From Pseudobacter sp. (GTDB lineage Bacteria; Bacteroidota; Bacteroidia; Chitinophagales; Chitinophagaceae), in NCBI GenBank assembly GCA_017849455.1, contig JAFIGX010000022.1:1-64000 (forward strand): a stretch of DNA of 64,000 bases, in the 5' to 3' direction. A program made the position numbers and the translations under genes. The notes beneath the pieces were generated by a model. The model made no database searches, was not told the DNA's origin, and was given only the letters and a program-made list of their open reading frames with translations. This document shows positions 1-7,876 of the stretch, one piece after another (positions within the stretch are counted from its first letter, which is position 1; the number at the start of each line of letters is the position of its first letter).

Positions 1-342
<342 letters not shown>

Positions 343-509
343 AAATGAGTTTTGATCTTTGGCGTTAAATTCTCTTAAGAAAATTAACGTTTGTGGATCT
401 GTAATAATGTCGCTTCAGACCTTACCTCCGACATTCGTCGGAGTGCTGTTGCTTCCAAACTTTCAAAGATCTTTCGGCTTTTTTTGCCGCCCCGTTTTCG
501 TTGGGGTTG

Positions 510-540
510 CAAAGGTAAGAGCCTTTTTTATTTCAGCAAA
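510..540 (-). promoter_or_regulatory. rrn promoter P3 (16S-proximal)
   Basis: Read on the minus strand this is TTTG (540-537), 19 bases, then TACCTTTG (517-510). It matches the Bacteroidota sigma-ABfr promoter (-33 TTTG, -7 TAnnTTTG) at the standard spacing. Transcription would start near base 503, giving a leader of about 160 bases before 16S. Confidence 0.8.
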
Positions 541-623
541 AATTTTCGTGATTATTTTCGAAGTTTTTTTTCGTCAACAACCTTGAGAATTTTTAAAGAA
601 CTTCTGATTTTTTTTGCGGACTG

Positions 624-654
624 CAAAGATACAAACTCTATCATTCACCACCAA
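624..654 (-). promoter_or_regulatory. rrn promoter P2 (middle)
   Basis: On the minus strand: TTGG (654-651), 19 bases, then TATCTTTG (631-624). The -7 element is perfect. The -33 element has one mismatch to TTTG. Spacing is identical to the other two promoters in this region. Confidence 0.65.
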
Positions 655-774
655 CTTTTCCTTTCATTTTTTTATTTGTAACTCTCTCACAGCCAACTCT
701 AAAAATGCAAAGAACTGATCGCTTTCTATTCTCCCTTTTCTCTTTCCTCATATCCTTTTTTCAAAAGCGGGTCG

Positions 775-805
775 CAAAGATAAGAGTAGATCACTTCCCA
801 CCAAA
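775..805 (-). promoter_or_regulatory. rrn promoter P1 (distal)
   Basis: On the minus strand: TTTG (805-802), 19 bases, then TATCTTTG (782-775). Both elements match the Bacteroidota consensus exactly. It lies about 430 bases upstream of 16S. Confidence 0.78.
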
Positions 806-976
806 TATTTTTTGAAAAAAGTTTTGCCCTAACTCCTGAAACACAATCCCAATCAGCATTTCAGCACAATAATTTTTTTCAGGAGTTTTCTCCGGTCGCA
901 GCTCATGAGGATGGAGCGACTAAATATTCCATGTTTTTTAGTGAAGACGATGATCCGGATATTCATTTTCCAATAC

Positions 977-1726
977 TCACCGGTTGAAGTAAGCCGGTGG
1001 ATATTCAACCTGTACTAACAGTAACCCATGACCGGGAACTGAAAAGTCGGCCTTCGTACAGTCCCTTGCTTCAATGATCTCCCGAAAGCCGGCCACATCG
1101 ATTTTCCCCCTGCCCGCCTGCAACATGGTGCCGGTAAGCCCCCTCACCATCCCCCGCAGGAACCGGTTAGCCTTTACCCGGTATACCCAGCAGTCTCCCC
1201 TCCGCTCCCATTCACTGTGCAGGATCCTGCACTGATAGGTCTTTACCTGCGAGTTCCGCTTCGAGAAACTGGTGAAATCCGCATATTCCCGGATGATGGC
1301 CGCCGTTTCCTGCAGAATGCCCGCATCGAGGGTATAAGGGAAATAATAGGCCCTGTCGGCCAAAAAAGGGTCCTTGGCCTGATAGATAGTGTATTCATAT
1401 TCACGGGCTATGGCATCGAACCGGCAATGCGCTTCCGGTCTTACCGGTATGATGGCCCTTACCGCAATGTCGGGGGGAAGGATCGCATTGATATTGTACA
1501 AAGCCCTGGCCGGGATCTGAAATTCCGTGTCTACATGGAAATAATTCTGGCGGGCATGCACACCGGCGTCGGTACGGGAGGAGCCCGTCAGACTTAAAGG
1601 CTGTCTGAAATATACGGAAAGGGCTTTTTCCAGTTCCGATTGGATCGTTACCGCATTCTCCTGTACCTGGAGTCCCGCATACTGTGTACCCTTATAAAAT
1701 ACTTCGAGGAAATATCGGTTCATCAT
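977..1726 (-). CDS. truA: tRNA pseudouridine(38-40) synthase TruA
   Basis: This cytoplasmic enzyme converts uridines 38-40 in the tRNA anticodon arm to pseudouridine. The 249-residue protein has the family's usual length. The conserved SRTDAGVHA motif is near residues 50-58, and Asp53 is the expected catalytic residue. Later family signatures are also visible, such as the FTSFSK segment and the C-terminal RANRFLRGMVR segment. Two adjacent Met codons (1726 and 1723) are possible starts. The gene begins three bases after the stop of the DUF4476 gene on the same strand, so the two are probably co-transcribed. No terminator is seen after it before the rRNA promoter region. Confidence 0.95.
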   Translation of the reverse strand: MMNRYFLEVFYKGTQYAGLQVQENAVTIQSELEKALSVYFRQPLSLTGSSRTDAGVHARQNYFHVDTEFQIPARALYNINAILPPDIAVRAIIPVRPEAHCRFDAIAREYEYTIYQAKDPFLADRAYYFPYTLDAGILQETAAIIREYADFTSFSKRNSQVKTYQCRILHSEWERRGDCWVYRVKANRFLRGMVRGLTGTMLQAGRGKIDVAGFREIIEARDCTKADFSVPGHGLLLVQVEYPPAYFNR

Positions 1727-1729
1727 GGT

Positions 1730-3070
1730 TTAGTCCTGCATTCTTACCATCGCCTTGAAACGGCTGATATAATTCGCGTCCGTGAGCAATTCCACCAGTT
1801 GTTTGTAGTTACTGGTATCGGCCGAGTAGGGATATCCCAGCTCAAAGAACCGGAACCGCTCTTCATCCCCCAGGAACAATTCAGAGAGGGCCCTGATCTG
1901 CCTGGTGGTGAAACATTTGGTCCTGAACACTTTTTTCGCCGCTGCCAGCCTTCCTTCCAGGTTGGTTTCCGCCAGTATTTTGATGCGCAGCTTGTCTACA
2001 TCATAGTCGGTGGCAAAATTGGCACAGTCGGAGTTCAACAACACCAGTTTCTTTTTACTTTCTTCGGTTGTTCCTCCCTGTTGGGAAGCAGTATCTTTCA
2101 TGGCTACCGGCGGAGCAGTGGTGTGCGTACCGGTATCGACCCTGGTGCTTGTGGCCGGTGAATCCGCTACCACAGCAGGTTTTAATGATGCTACCGGTGA
2201 ACTGTCCTTCTCAAATGGTATGATGATCGAAATAGTATCGATGGCATCCAAATCTTTGAACACCATTTTCTTTCCTTCAGCTATATCACTGCTCTCCAGC
2301 ATCAATACCCCGGGTTTCATGGCATCCGGCTTAGGTTCCTGTTTGGGAATTGGAACAACAGCCACTGCTGAATCTGCCTCCTGACGTGAAAGCATAGTAT
2401 CCTTCTTTATCGCCATAGCTGAATCGATCCCTACAACGGCCGGCTTGGAAGCCAGCATCGTATCTGCCCTTAATACAGCCGTATCTATAGCATGAGAATT
2501 GCCTGCTATCACCCCTGCACCAATAGCCGAATCCGTGGGTATAACCGGCGCCGGAACGGATTCGACGGTAGCAACCCCCGTGGAAGTCTCCTGTTTGGGA
2601 GGGGCAGTTCTCACCAATGTATTGTAGAGCACAGCAGAATCATTGACCACGGCAGCCATCAGGGAGGCAAATCCCTCATCTTTCTTCCGTTCCCCGTAGA
2701 GCAGGGCATCACCCGGCAGGAGGTCCGACCGTGGATTCAGCACTTCCTGCGTTTGCCAGTTCACCAGGGCCCATCCCTGCGATTCATTGTATTTCAGTTG
2801 GAACCCCAGGTCCTTCTGGTTGAAGATGATCGTAAAGTACTGCTCCGGGTATTTATTCCTGGGAAATCCGATCGCTACGCGGTAGGAGCTGTCCTTCAGC
2901 CCGGCGATCACGAGGTTGCCTGCCGCCGTGGAACCATAGGTCTTTTGCGCTATCCGCGTGTAAAAGGGCTGATTATTATCTGATTGGATACAAATGAAAT
3001 ATGACTGTTGTGCAAAGGAATTTGAACAAAAAAGGATAATCCAGAAAGTGGCAAAGAAGATGCGCATCAT
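1730..3070 (-). CDS. secreted DUF4476-domain protein of unknown function
   Basis: I chose the Met pair at 3070/3067 because it is followed directly by a good signal peptide (hydrophobic run ending SNSFAQ). An upstream in-frame Met at 3097 would bury that signal. The N-terminal third looks like a folded beta-rich domain with repeated tyrosines. The middle, about residues 150-330, is Pro/Thr/Ser/Ala-rich and low in complexity. The C-terminal ~100 residues, containing CANFATDYDVDKLRIKIL and ending RFKAMVRMQD, resemble DUF4476, a small helical domain frequent in Bacteroidota secreted proteins. Its role is unknown. It lies just upstream of truA and probably shares its transcript. A TAGATTTG element at 3102-3095 could be its -7 box, but no -33 box is clear. 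Confidence 0.75.
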   Translation of the reverse strand: MMRIFFATFWIILFCSNSFAQQSYFICIQSDNNQPFYTRIAQKTYGSTAAGNLVIAGLKDSSYRVAIGFPRNKYPEQYFTIIFNQKDLGFQLKYNESQGWALVNWQTQEVLNPRSDLLPGDALLYGERKKDEGFASLMAAVVNDSAVLYNTLVRTAPPKQETSTGVATVESVPAPVIPTDSAIGAGVIAGNSHAIDTAVLRADTMLASKPAVVGIDSAMAIKKDTMLSRQEADSAVAVVPIPKQEPKPDAMKPGVLMLESSDIAEGKKMVFKDLDAIDTISIIIPFEKDSSPVASLKPAVVADSPATSTRVDTGTHTTAPPVAMKDTASQQGGTTEESKKKLVLLNSDCANFATDYDVDKLRIKILAETNLEGRLAAAKKVFRTKCFTTRQIRALSELFLGDEERFRFFELGYPYSADTSNYKQLVELLTDANYISRFKAMVRMQD

Positions 3071-3193
3071 AATGCGGTAAGGATTGCTGATAAGCAAATC
3101 TACTTATTTGCCTTTAGCCTGGAGCCACTTGTATAATTTTTTACAAATATTAAGGGGGCCTGAACATATCTTTACGCTACATAAATTTTCATC

Positions 3194-5707
3194 ATGAAGA
3201 AGATTCTCATCGGATTATTTGCCCTTGTTACTACACAAGTGGTCCTGGCCCAGGACCCACGTGAGCCTGCCCAGGATACGACCTGGAAATCCATCTACCG
3301 TGGAAGCGCAACGATCATCAACGACCTGGTACATACCAGGATCGATGCCAAGTTCGACTATGCCAGGTCGTACATGTACGGCAAGGCCTGGATCACCCTG
3401 AAACCCCATTTCTATCCTACCGATTCCCTGACCCTCGATGCCAAAGGCATGGATATTAAGAAAGTGGCCCTGGTGAAAGGCGGCTCCACCCTGCCCCTGA
3501 AATATAAATACGACGGATGGGTGCTGGATATCAAACTCGACAAAACCTACAAAGGCGGAGAATCCTACACTTTATATATTGACTATACCGCCAAACCCGA
3601 TGAGGTGAAGGTGAAAGGCAGCGCCGCCATTTCCGATGCGAAAGGATTGTATTTCATCAATCCCAGGGGTGAGGAAAAAGACAAGCCCACCCAGATCTGG
3701 ACACAGGGCGAAACAGAAGCCACTTCCGTTTGGGTGCCCACGATCGACAAACCCAATATGAAGACCACCCAGGAAACCATCATGACCGTTCCGGCCAAAT
3801 ACGTTACCCTCTCCAATGGGAAACTGGTTTCACAGAAGAAGAATACAGACGGTACCCGAACCGATACCTGGGTGATGGACCTCCCCCATGCCCCCTATCT
3901 CTTCTTTATGGGCGTTGGTGATTATGCCGTGATCAGGGATACCTATAAAGGCAAAGAAGTAAATTATTATGTAGAAAAGGAATATGCTCCTGTCGCCAGA
4001 AAGATCTTCGGACATACCCCTGAAATGATGGGCTTCTTCTCCCGTTTCACTGGTGTTGAATATCCCTGGGTGAAATATTCTCAGATGACTGCCCGCGATT
4101 ATGTAAGCGGCGCCATGGAGAACACCACCGCCACCCTGCACCAGGAAAGCGCACAACAGGACGCGCGGGAACTGGTGGATGGCAATGACTGGGAAAGCAC
4201 CATCGCTCACGAATTGTTCCACCAATGGTTCGGTGATTATGTCACTACCGAAAGCTGGAGCAACCTCACCCTGAACGAATCTTTCGCCAATTACAGCGAA
4301 ACGCTGTGGGATGAATACAAATATGGTAAAGACGCCGGCGATGCACAGAACTACAGCGATATGCAAGGCTACCTGCAGAGCGGCAGCGAAAAGAAAGACC
4401 TGGTACGTTTCTATTATAATGATAAGGAAGCCGTGTTCGATGCCGTGAGCTATAATAAAGGCGGACGCATCCTGCACATGCTGCGCAATTATGTGGGGGA
4501 TGAAGCTTTCCGCAAAGCGCTCAATCTCTACCTGACCACCAATAAATTCAAATCGGCCGAAGCACACCAACTGCGACTTGCATTTGAAGAGGTAACCGGG
4601 CAAGACCTGAACTGGTTCTGGAACCAATGGTATTTCGGGGCTGGACATCCGAAACTCACGATCGATTATATGTATGACGACAACGCCAAAAAAGTGCAGG
4701 TGATCGTGAAGCAAACGCAGGCCGGCAATGCTTTCAAGTTACCCATCGCCATCGATGTGTACAATGGCAGTAAGAAAGATCGTTACAAAGTATGGATCGA
4801 CAGCAAAGCAGATACTTTCAGCTTCCCCTACACCAGCAAGCCCGACCTCGTGAATGTAGATGGCGACAAGATCCTGCTCGCTGAGAAAAAAGACAACAAG
4901 ACCCTCGATAATTATATCCACCAATATAAATATGCTGGTCAGTACCTCGACCGTCGTGAAGCGATCGAGTTCGCCAGCCGCAACCTGGGCGATGCAAAAG
5001 CACAGGACCTGTTGAAAATGGCGTTGAAGGATAAATATTTCGGGCTGCGTGGATATACCATTGCCCGCCTCGATCTGAAAAAGGATGAACTGAAGAAAGC
5101 GGTTGAGCCGATCCTGGCTGATATTGCGAAGAATGATCCCAAGTCGACTGTCCGCGCCAGCGCCATCACTGCTTTGGCGGCTTATAATAATCCCGAGTAC
5201 AAACCGATCTTTACCAAAGGCATCAATGATTCTTCTTACACGGTTGTAGGCGCATCTTTGGAATCATTGTTCAAGACCGATAGCGTGGCTGCTGTAGCTG
5301 CTGCCAAGAAACTGGCCGGACAACCGCTCAAAGGCAAGATGGTGGAATCGGTTACCAAAGTGCTGGCCAAATCAGGTGATGAAAGCGCTTACCCCATCCT
5401 GGCAAAGACCTTTGATGAACTGCCTTTGTCGAACGCCAAATTCAACTTGCTGCAACCTTTCTGCGATTTCCTCGTCAACGTGAAAGACACGGAGAAGTTC
5501 AAGAATGGAGTTGATATAGTGGTGAAATTCCGCGAAGTGCTGGCGCCTTATGGTTATGCACCGATGGTGAATGGTTACCTGCAGGGAATAGCCAAGAAAA
5601 AAGAAACGGCCCAGGCCACTGCATCCGATAAAGCTCCTTACCAGGCACAGATCGATTATATCAAATCGAAGGTAAGTGCGGCTGAAGGAGATAAGAAAGG
5701 TTTCTAG
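3194..5707 (+). CDS. M1 family zinc aminopeptidase, secreted
   Basis: This enzyme removes N-terminal amino acids from peptides, probably in the periplasm or at the outer membrane. The 837-residue protein starts with a signal peptide (MKKILIGLF...VVLAQ). The GAMEN exopeptidase motif is at residues 306-310. The zinc site HELFH is at 339-343, with the third ligand Glu362 in NESFA, giving the M1 spacing HExxH-18-E. The C-terminal ~300 residues are helical with HEAT-like repeats, as in many M1 enzymes. A TATCTTTA element at 3167-3174, close to the start codon, may be the -7 promoter box. A strong terminator follows at 5798-5857. The gene stands alone. Confidence 0.93.
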   Translation: MKKILIGLFALVTTQVVLAQDPREPAQDTTWKSIYRGSATIINDLVHTRIDAKFDYARSYMYGKAWITLKPHFYPTDSLTLDAKGMDIKKVALVKGGSTLPLKYKYDGWVLDIKLDKTYKGGESYTLYIDYTAKPDEVKVKGSAAISDAKGLYFINPRGEEKDKPTQIWTQGETEATSVWVPTIDKPNMKTTQETIMTVPAKYVTLSNGKLVSQKKNTDGTRTDTWVMDLPHAPYLFFMGVGDYAVIRDTYKGKEVNYYVEKEYAPVARKIFGHTPEMMGFFSRFTGVEYPWVKYSQMTARDYVSGAMENTTATLHQESAQQDARELVDGNDWESTIAHELFHQWFGDYVTTESWSNLTLNESFANYSETLWDEYKYGKDAGDAQNYSDMQGYLQSGSEKKDLVRFYYNDKEAVFDAVSYNKGGRILHMLRNYVGDEAFRKALNLYLTTNKFKSAEAHQLRLAFEEVTGQDLNWFWNQWYFGAGHPKLTIDYMYDDNAKKVQVIVKQTQAGNAFKLPIAIDVYNGSKKDRYKVWIDSKADTFSFPYTSKPDLVNVDGDKILLAEKKDNKTLDNYIHQYKYAGQYLDRREAIEFASRNLGDAKAQDLLKMALKDKYFGLRGYTIARLDLKKDELKKAVEPILADIAKNDPKSTVRASAITALAAYNNPEYKPIFTKGINDSSYTVVGASLESLFKTDSVAAVAAAKKLAGQPLKGKMVESVTKVLAKSGDESAYPILAKTFDELPLSNAKFNLLQPFCDFLVNVKDTEKFKNGVDIVVKFREVLAPYGYAPMVNGYLQGIAKKKETAQATASDKAPYQAQIDYIKSKVSAAEGDKKGF

Positions 5708-5797
5708 TTGAGAGAGATTATTTTTAAGGTAAATGAAGAGAAAATAGAAGCACGGATTTTGCAGGAATTATAAATAATCTCACGAACGAGTATAGAT

Positions 5798-5857
5798 CGA
5801 TAGGTTGATCAGTAACTCCCAAAGTATTAGGGTGGCTGGTCAACCTATCGGTTTTTT
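5798..5857 (+). terminator. intrinsic terminator of the M1 aminopeptidase gene
   Basis: The arm CGATAGGTTGATCAG (5798-5812) pairs with CTGGTCAACCTATCG (5836-5850), 15 pairs including one G-U, and is followed by six T (5852-5857). The loop holds a smaller CCC/GGG pairing. It overlaps the stop codon of the convergent phosphotransferase gene. There is no T run on the other strand, so it acts on rightward transcription. Confidence 0.85.
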
Positions 5858-6888
5858 AAATGGCCCTGGTTTAAAGTTGATCTTACAAATTCATCCTCCC
5901 TATTCCAGTAAGTATTTACCAGGTACCTTAAAAACCCGGTATATGATCTCAATTGTGAAGGCTGGCTAAATGCATAGAATTGGTCGTGGGTGGTATGAAA
6001 ACCCATATAGAAAAGCCAGAACCCGATCGAGAGGTAGGGTACAGCAGTCAATTCCTGTTCACTGACAGGGCGATATTCACGATATGCATCCAGGAAAGTG
6101 CTATAGGCATCAACGGCGGCTTCCCTGGTCATCCTTCCATTGTATACATCCAGGATAAGATGTTGCCAAAAGGACATTATATCATTCACCAACCAGCCGT
6201 ACCCCATAAAATCAAAGTCAAAAAAGGTAACCGAATCATTTTCGAAATGAAAGTTTTTGGGAAGGAAGTCAAAATGACAATAGCCTTTTGAGAACCCGGT
6301 AGTCTGGATTTGTGACAACTTTTCATTTACCCGGCTGGCTATTTCCTGCAGCCAGGCGTACCCTTCAGGGTCTTCTGCGAAGGCAGATCTCAATCTTTTC
6401 AAGGGACTGAATAGAGTGGTAGCATTATCAAAATTCCATCTTTCTTCTCCTAATCTGATTGTTGATGATACATTATGAAAGCGTGCCATTTCATGGCCGA
6501 GGGTGCGAAGCTGGTGCTCATTCAAAAGCCTGACCACATGACCAGGTGCATAGCTGAACAGCACCGCATGTCTTTCCCCTTCAGCCGCTTCAAGCCTTAC
6601 AATAGCCTCTCCGGCAATATCGGGGATCGGATAAGATACCGATACATTGGCCTGCTTCAACACCTGCAGTAATTCCACTTCCGCTTTTATTTGGGGCAGA
6701 CTTCGATGAGAAGAACGGTAGACCCGTAATATATAACGGGTATCAGATGATTCAACTAAATAAGTATCGCCCACACCCCGGACCAGGAACTTGCATTGAA
6801 CCTTTCCTACTCCGTATTTTTCTGTGATTAGTGAGGATAGTGCGATGGGGCAAAGGGTAGAATAAATTGCAGGGAAAGCAGATTTCAT
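5845..6888 (-). CDS. aminoglycoside phosphotransferase (APH)-fold kinase
   Basis: The 347-residue protein has the APH/choline kinase fold. The Brenner motif HFDFLPKN is at about 205-212 (His205, Asp207, Asn212), and the metal-binding DFD at 224-226 (FFDFDF) takes the place of the kinase DFG. The N-terminal lobe contains VRGVGDTYLVE as the nucleotide-binding loop and YILRVYR with the likely Arg/Lys of the lobe. Family members phosphorylate homoserine, choline, sugars or antibiotics; nothing here fixes the substrate, and a resistance role is not implied. No signal peptide is present, so it is cytoplasmic. A TATCTTTA element (6900-6893 on the minus strand) precedes the start. The gene has no operon partner. 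Confidence 0.85.
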   Translation of the reverse strand: MKSAFPAIYSTLCPIALSSLITEKYGVGKVQCKFLVRGVGDTYLVESSDTRYILRVYRSSHRSLPQIKAEVELLQVLKQANVSVSYPIPDIAGEAIVRLEAAEGERHAVLFSYAPGHVVRLLNEHQLRTLGHEMARFHNVSSTIRLGEERWNFDNATTLFSPLKRLRSAFAEDPEGYAWLQEIASRVNEKLSQIQTTGFSKGYCHFDFLPKNFHFENDSVTFFDFDFMGYGWLVNDIMSFWQHLILDVYNGRMTREAAVDAYSTFLDAYREYRPVSEQELTAVPYLSIGFWLFYMGFHTTHDQFYAFSQPSQLRSYTGFLRYLVNTYWNREDEFVRSTLNQGHLKNR

Positions 6889-6992
6889 GAAATAAAGATA
6901 CCATTATATTGCATTTTGCTATTAGTTACACCATAGCAATTATTGCGCTCTACCCGATCCTACCCTTAAATTGTCTTTTTTGCACCGTGAAA

Positions 6993-7118
6993 ATGCCTTC
7001 CCCGTCTTTAACTTTAGATACAATTATAAGCGATGAAAAACAGTACGATCGAATTGCTCGCTTCCTCCATACTCGTTGGTTTCACAAATTCGAACACAAG
7101 CTCTTTGATGTGAAGTGA
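6993..7118 (+). CDS. doubtful small gene or gene remnant beside the CRISPR array
   Basis: A 41-codon frame begins MPSPSLTLDT and ends HKFEHKLFDVK. Its last bases overlap the degenerate first repeat of the CRISPR array. The charged, aromatic C-terminal part looks more protein-like than random AT-rich sequence, but I recognise no family. It could be the tail of a decayed gene or simply chance. No clear promoter is visible. Confidence 0.18.
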   Translation: MPSPSLTLDTIISDEKQYDRIARFLHTRWFHKFEHKLFDVK

Positions 7119-7686
7119 TTCCAAATTTTTGCTGTAGCTTCGTCTTTCACAACCCAAACAACCTTATCATGGCTGGCCAACCGGTTGTGATTTGCTTTCA
7201 ATTTAAGATGTAACTTAGTCCCAGCACAACCTCAAACTAAAACTCAAACATAGGCCGGTAGTTGTGATTTGCTTTCAAATTTTCCTGTAGCTTCGTCTTT
7301 CACAACTTTGTCCGATTCCAGCCCCGGAGTGGAAGTGTTGTGATTTGCTTTCAAATTTTCCTGTAGCTTCGTCTTTCACAACTTAGAAAAGAAACGAGTA
7401 GAGGAAGACCTGGTTGTGATTTGCTTTCAAATTTTCCTGTAGCTTCGTCTTTCACAACCCAGAATGTTACGCATGTACCATTCTCCCAGTTGTGATTTGC
7501 TTTCAAATTTTCCTGTAGCTTCGTCTTTCACAACCGAAAACCCCAAGATCAGAAAATCTAAGGTGTTGTGATTTGCTTTCAAATTTTCCTGTAGCTTCGT
7601 CTTTCACAACCGCAGGAGTTATTCTTGCGGTTTTTTTTGGGTTGTGATTTGCTTTCAAATTTTCCTGTAGCTTCGTCTTTCACAAC
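7108..7686 (+). CRISPR. CRISPR array, eight 46/47-bp repeats, seven 30-bp spacers, type II-like repeat
   Basis: Repeats lie at 7108-7153, 7184-7230, 7261-7306, 7337-7382, 7413-7458, 7489-7534, 7565-7610 and 7641-7686. All seven spacers are exactly 30 bp. The last six repeats are identical 46-mers starting GTTGTGATTTGCTTTCAAA and ending CTTCGTCTTTCACAAC, with 7-bp inverted ends GTTGTGA/TCACAAC. Repeat 1 has lost its left half. Repeat 2 (47 bp) keeps its left 18 bases but diverges on the right. The length and the GTTGTGATTTGCTTTC start are typical of type II-C arrays of Bacteroidota. No cas gene is present anywhere in the window, so any Cas9 must be encoded elsewhere. The strand given is the one on which spacer-GTTGTG would form a type II crRNA; direction is inferred. 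The flanks 6889-7107 and 7687-7876 hold no convincing gene. Confidence 0.95.
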
Positions 7687-7876
7687 AGCATTTACCAAAA
7701 CCCTTTATTAGTCTGCATTTCACCGGAAATGAAGAATGTAAAATGAAAGGCGAGCTACATTTCTTGATCCTGAACCACAGAATTTTCTTTTGTAAACATC
7801 TACATAGTGAACCGGGATACCTGAAATCCACTGGCGAGCCTGCCCGAAAAATCACTTTTTTCCCTAGTTTTATCCC

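Larger units (their letters stand above)
343..976 (-). other. rRNA operon leader and upstream region
   Basis: No protein gene is convincing here; the open frames seen are AT-rich and match nothing. The region holds the promoters of the rRNA operon (listed separately) and a leader of about 160 bases before 16S. An imperfect inverted repeat at 362-389 (CGTTAA...TTAACG arms around TTAAG) sits directly before the 16S 5' end, where rRNA processing stems are usually found. The stretch 806-976 shows no clear signal apart from AT richness. Confidence 0.7.

Noticed and set aside
3830..4714. Long open frame (294 codons) antisense to the M1 aminopeptidase
   Set aside because: It is a mirror frame of a strongly conserved gene with intact catalytic motifs on the other strand.
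5845..6888. Antibiotic resistance gene
   Set aside because: The APH fold alone does not show resistance. The family includes many metabolic kinases, and there is no mobile element or resistance context.
7184..7230. The variant repeat as a tracrRNA anti-repeat on the minus strand
   Set aside because: Its left 18 bases would pair with the repeat, but it sits exactly 30 bp from repeats on both sides. This makes it a degenerate array repeat. No tracrRNA-like terminator follows on the minus strand.
7655..7855. Reading frame overlapping the last CRISPR repeat on the minus strand
   Set aside because: It includes repeat sequence and has no protein-like composition, signal or promoter.
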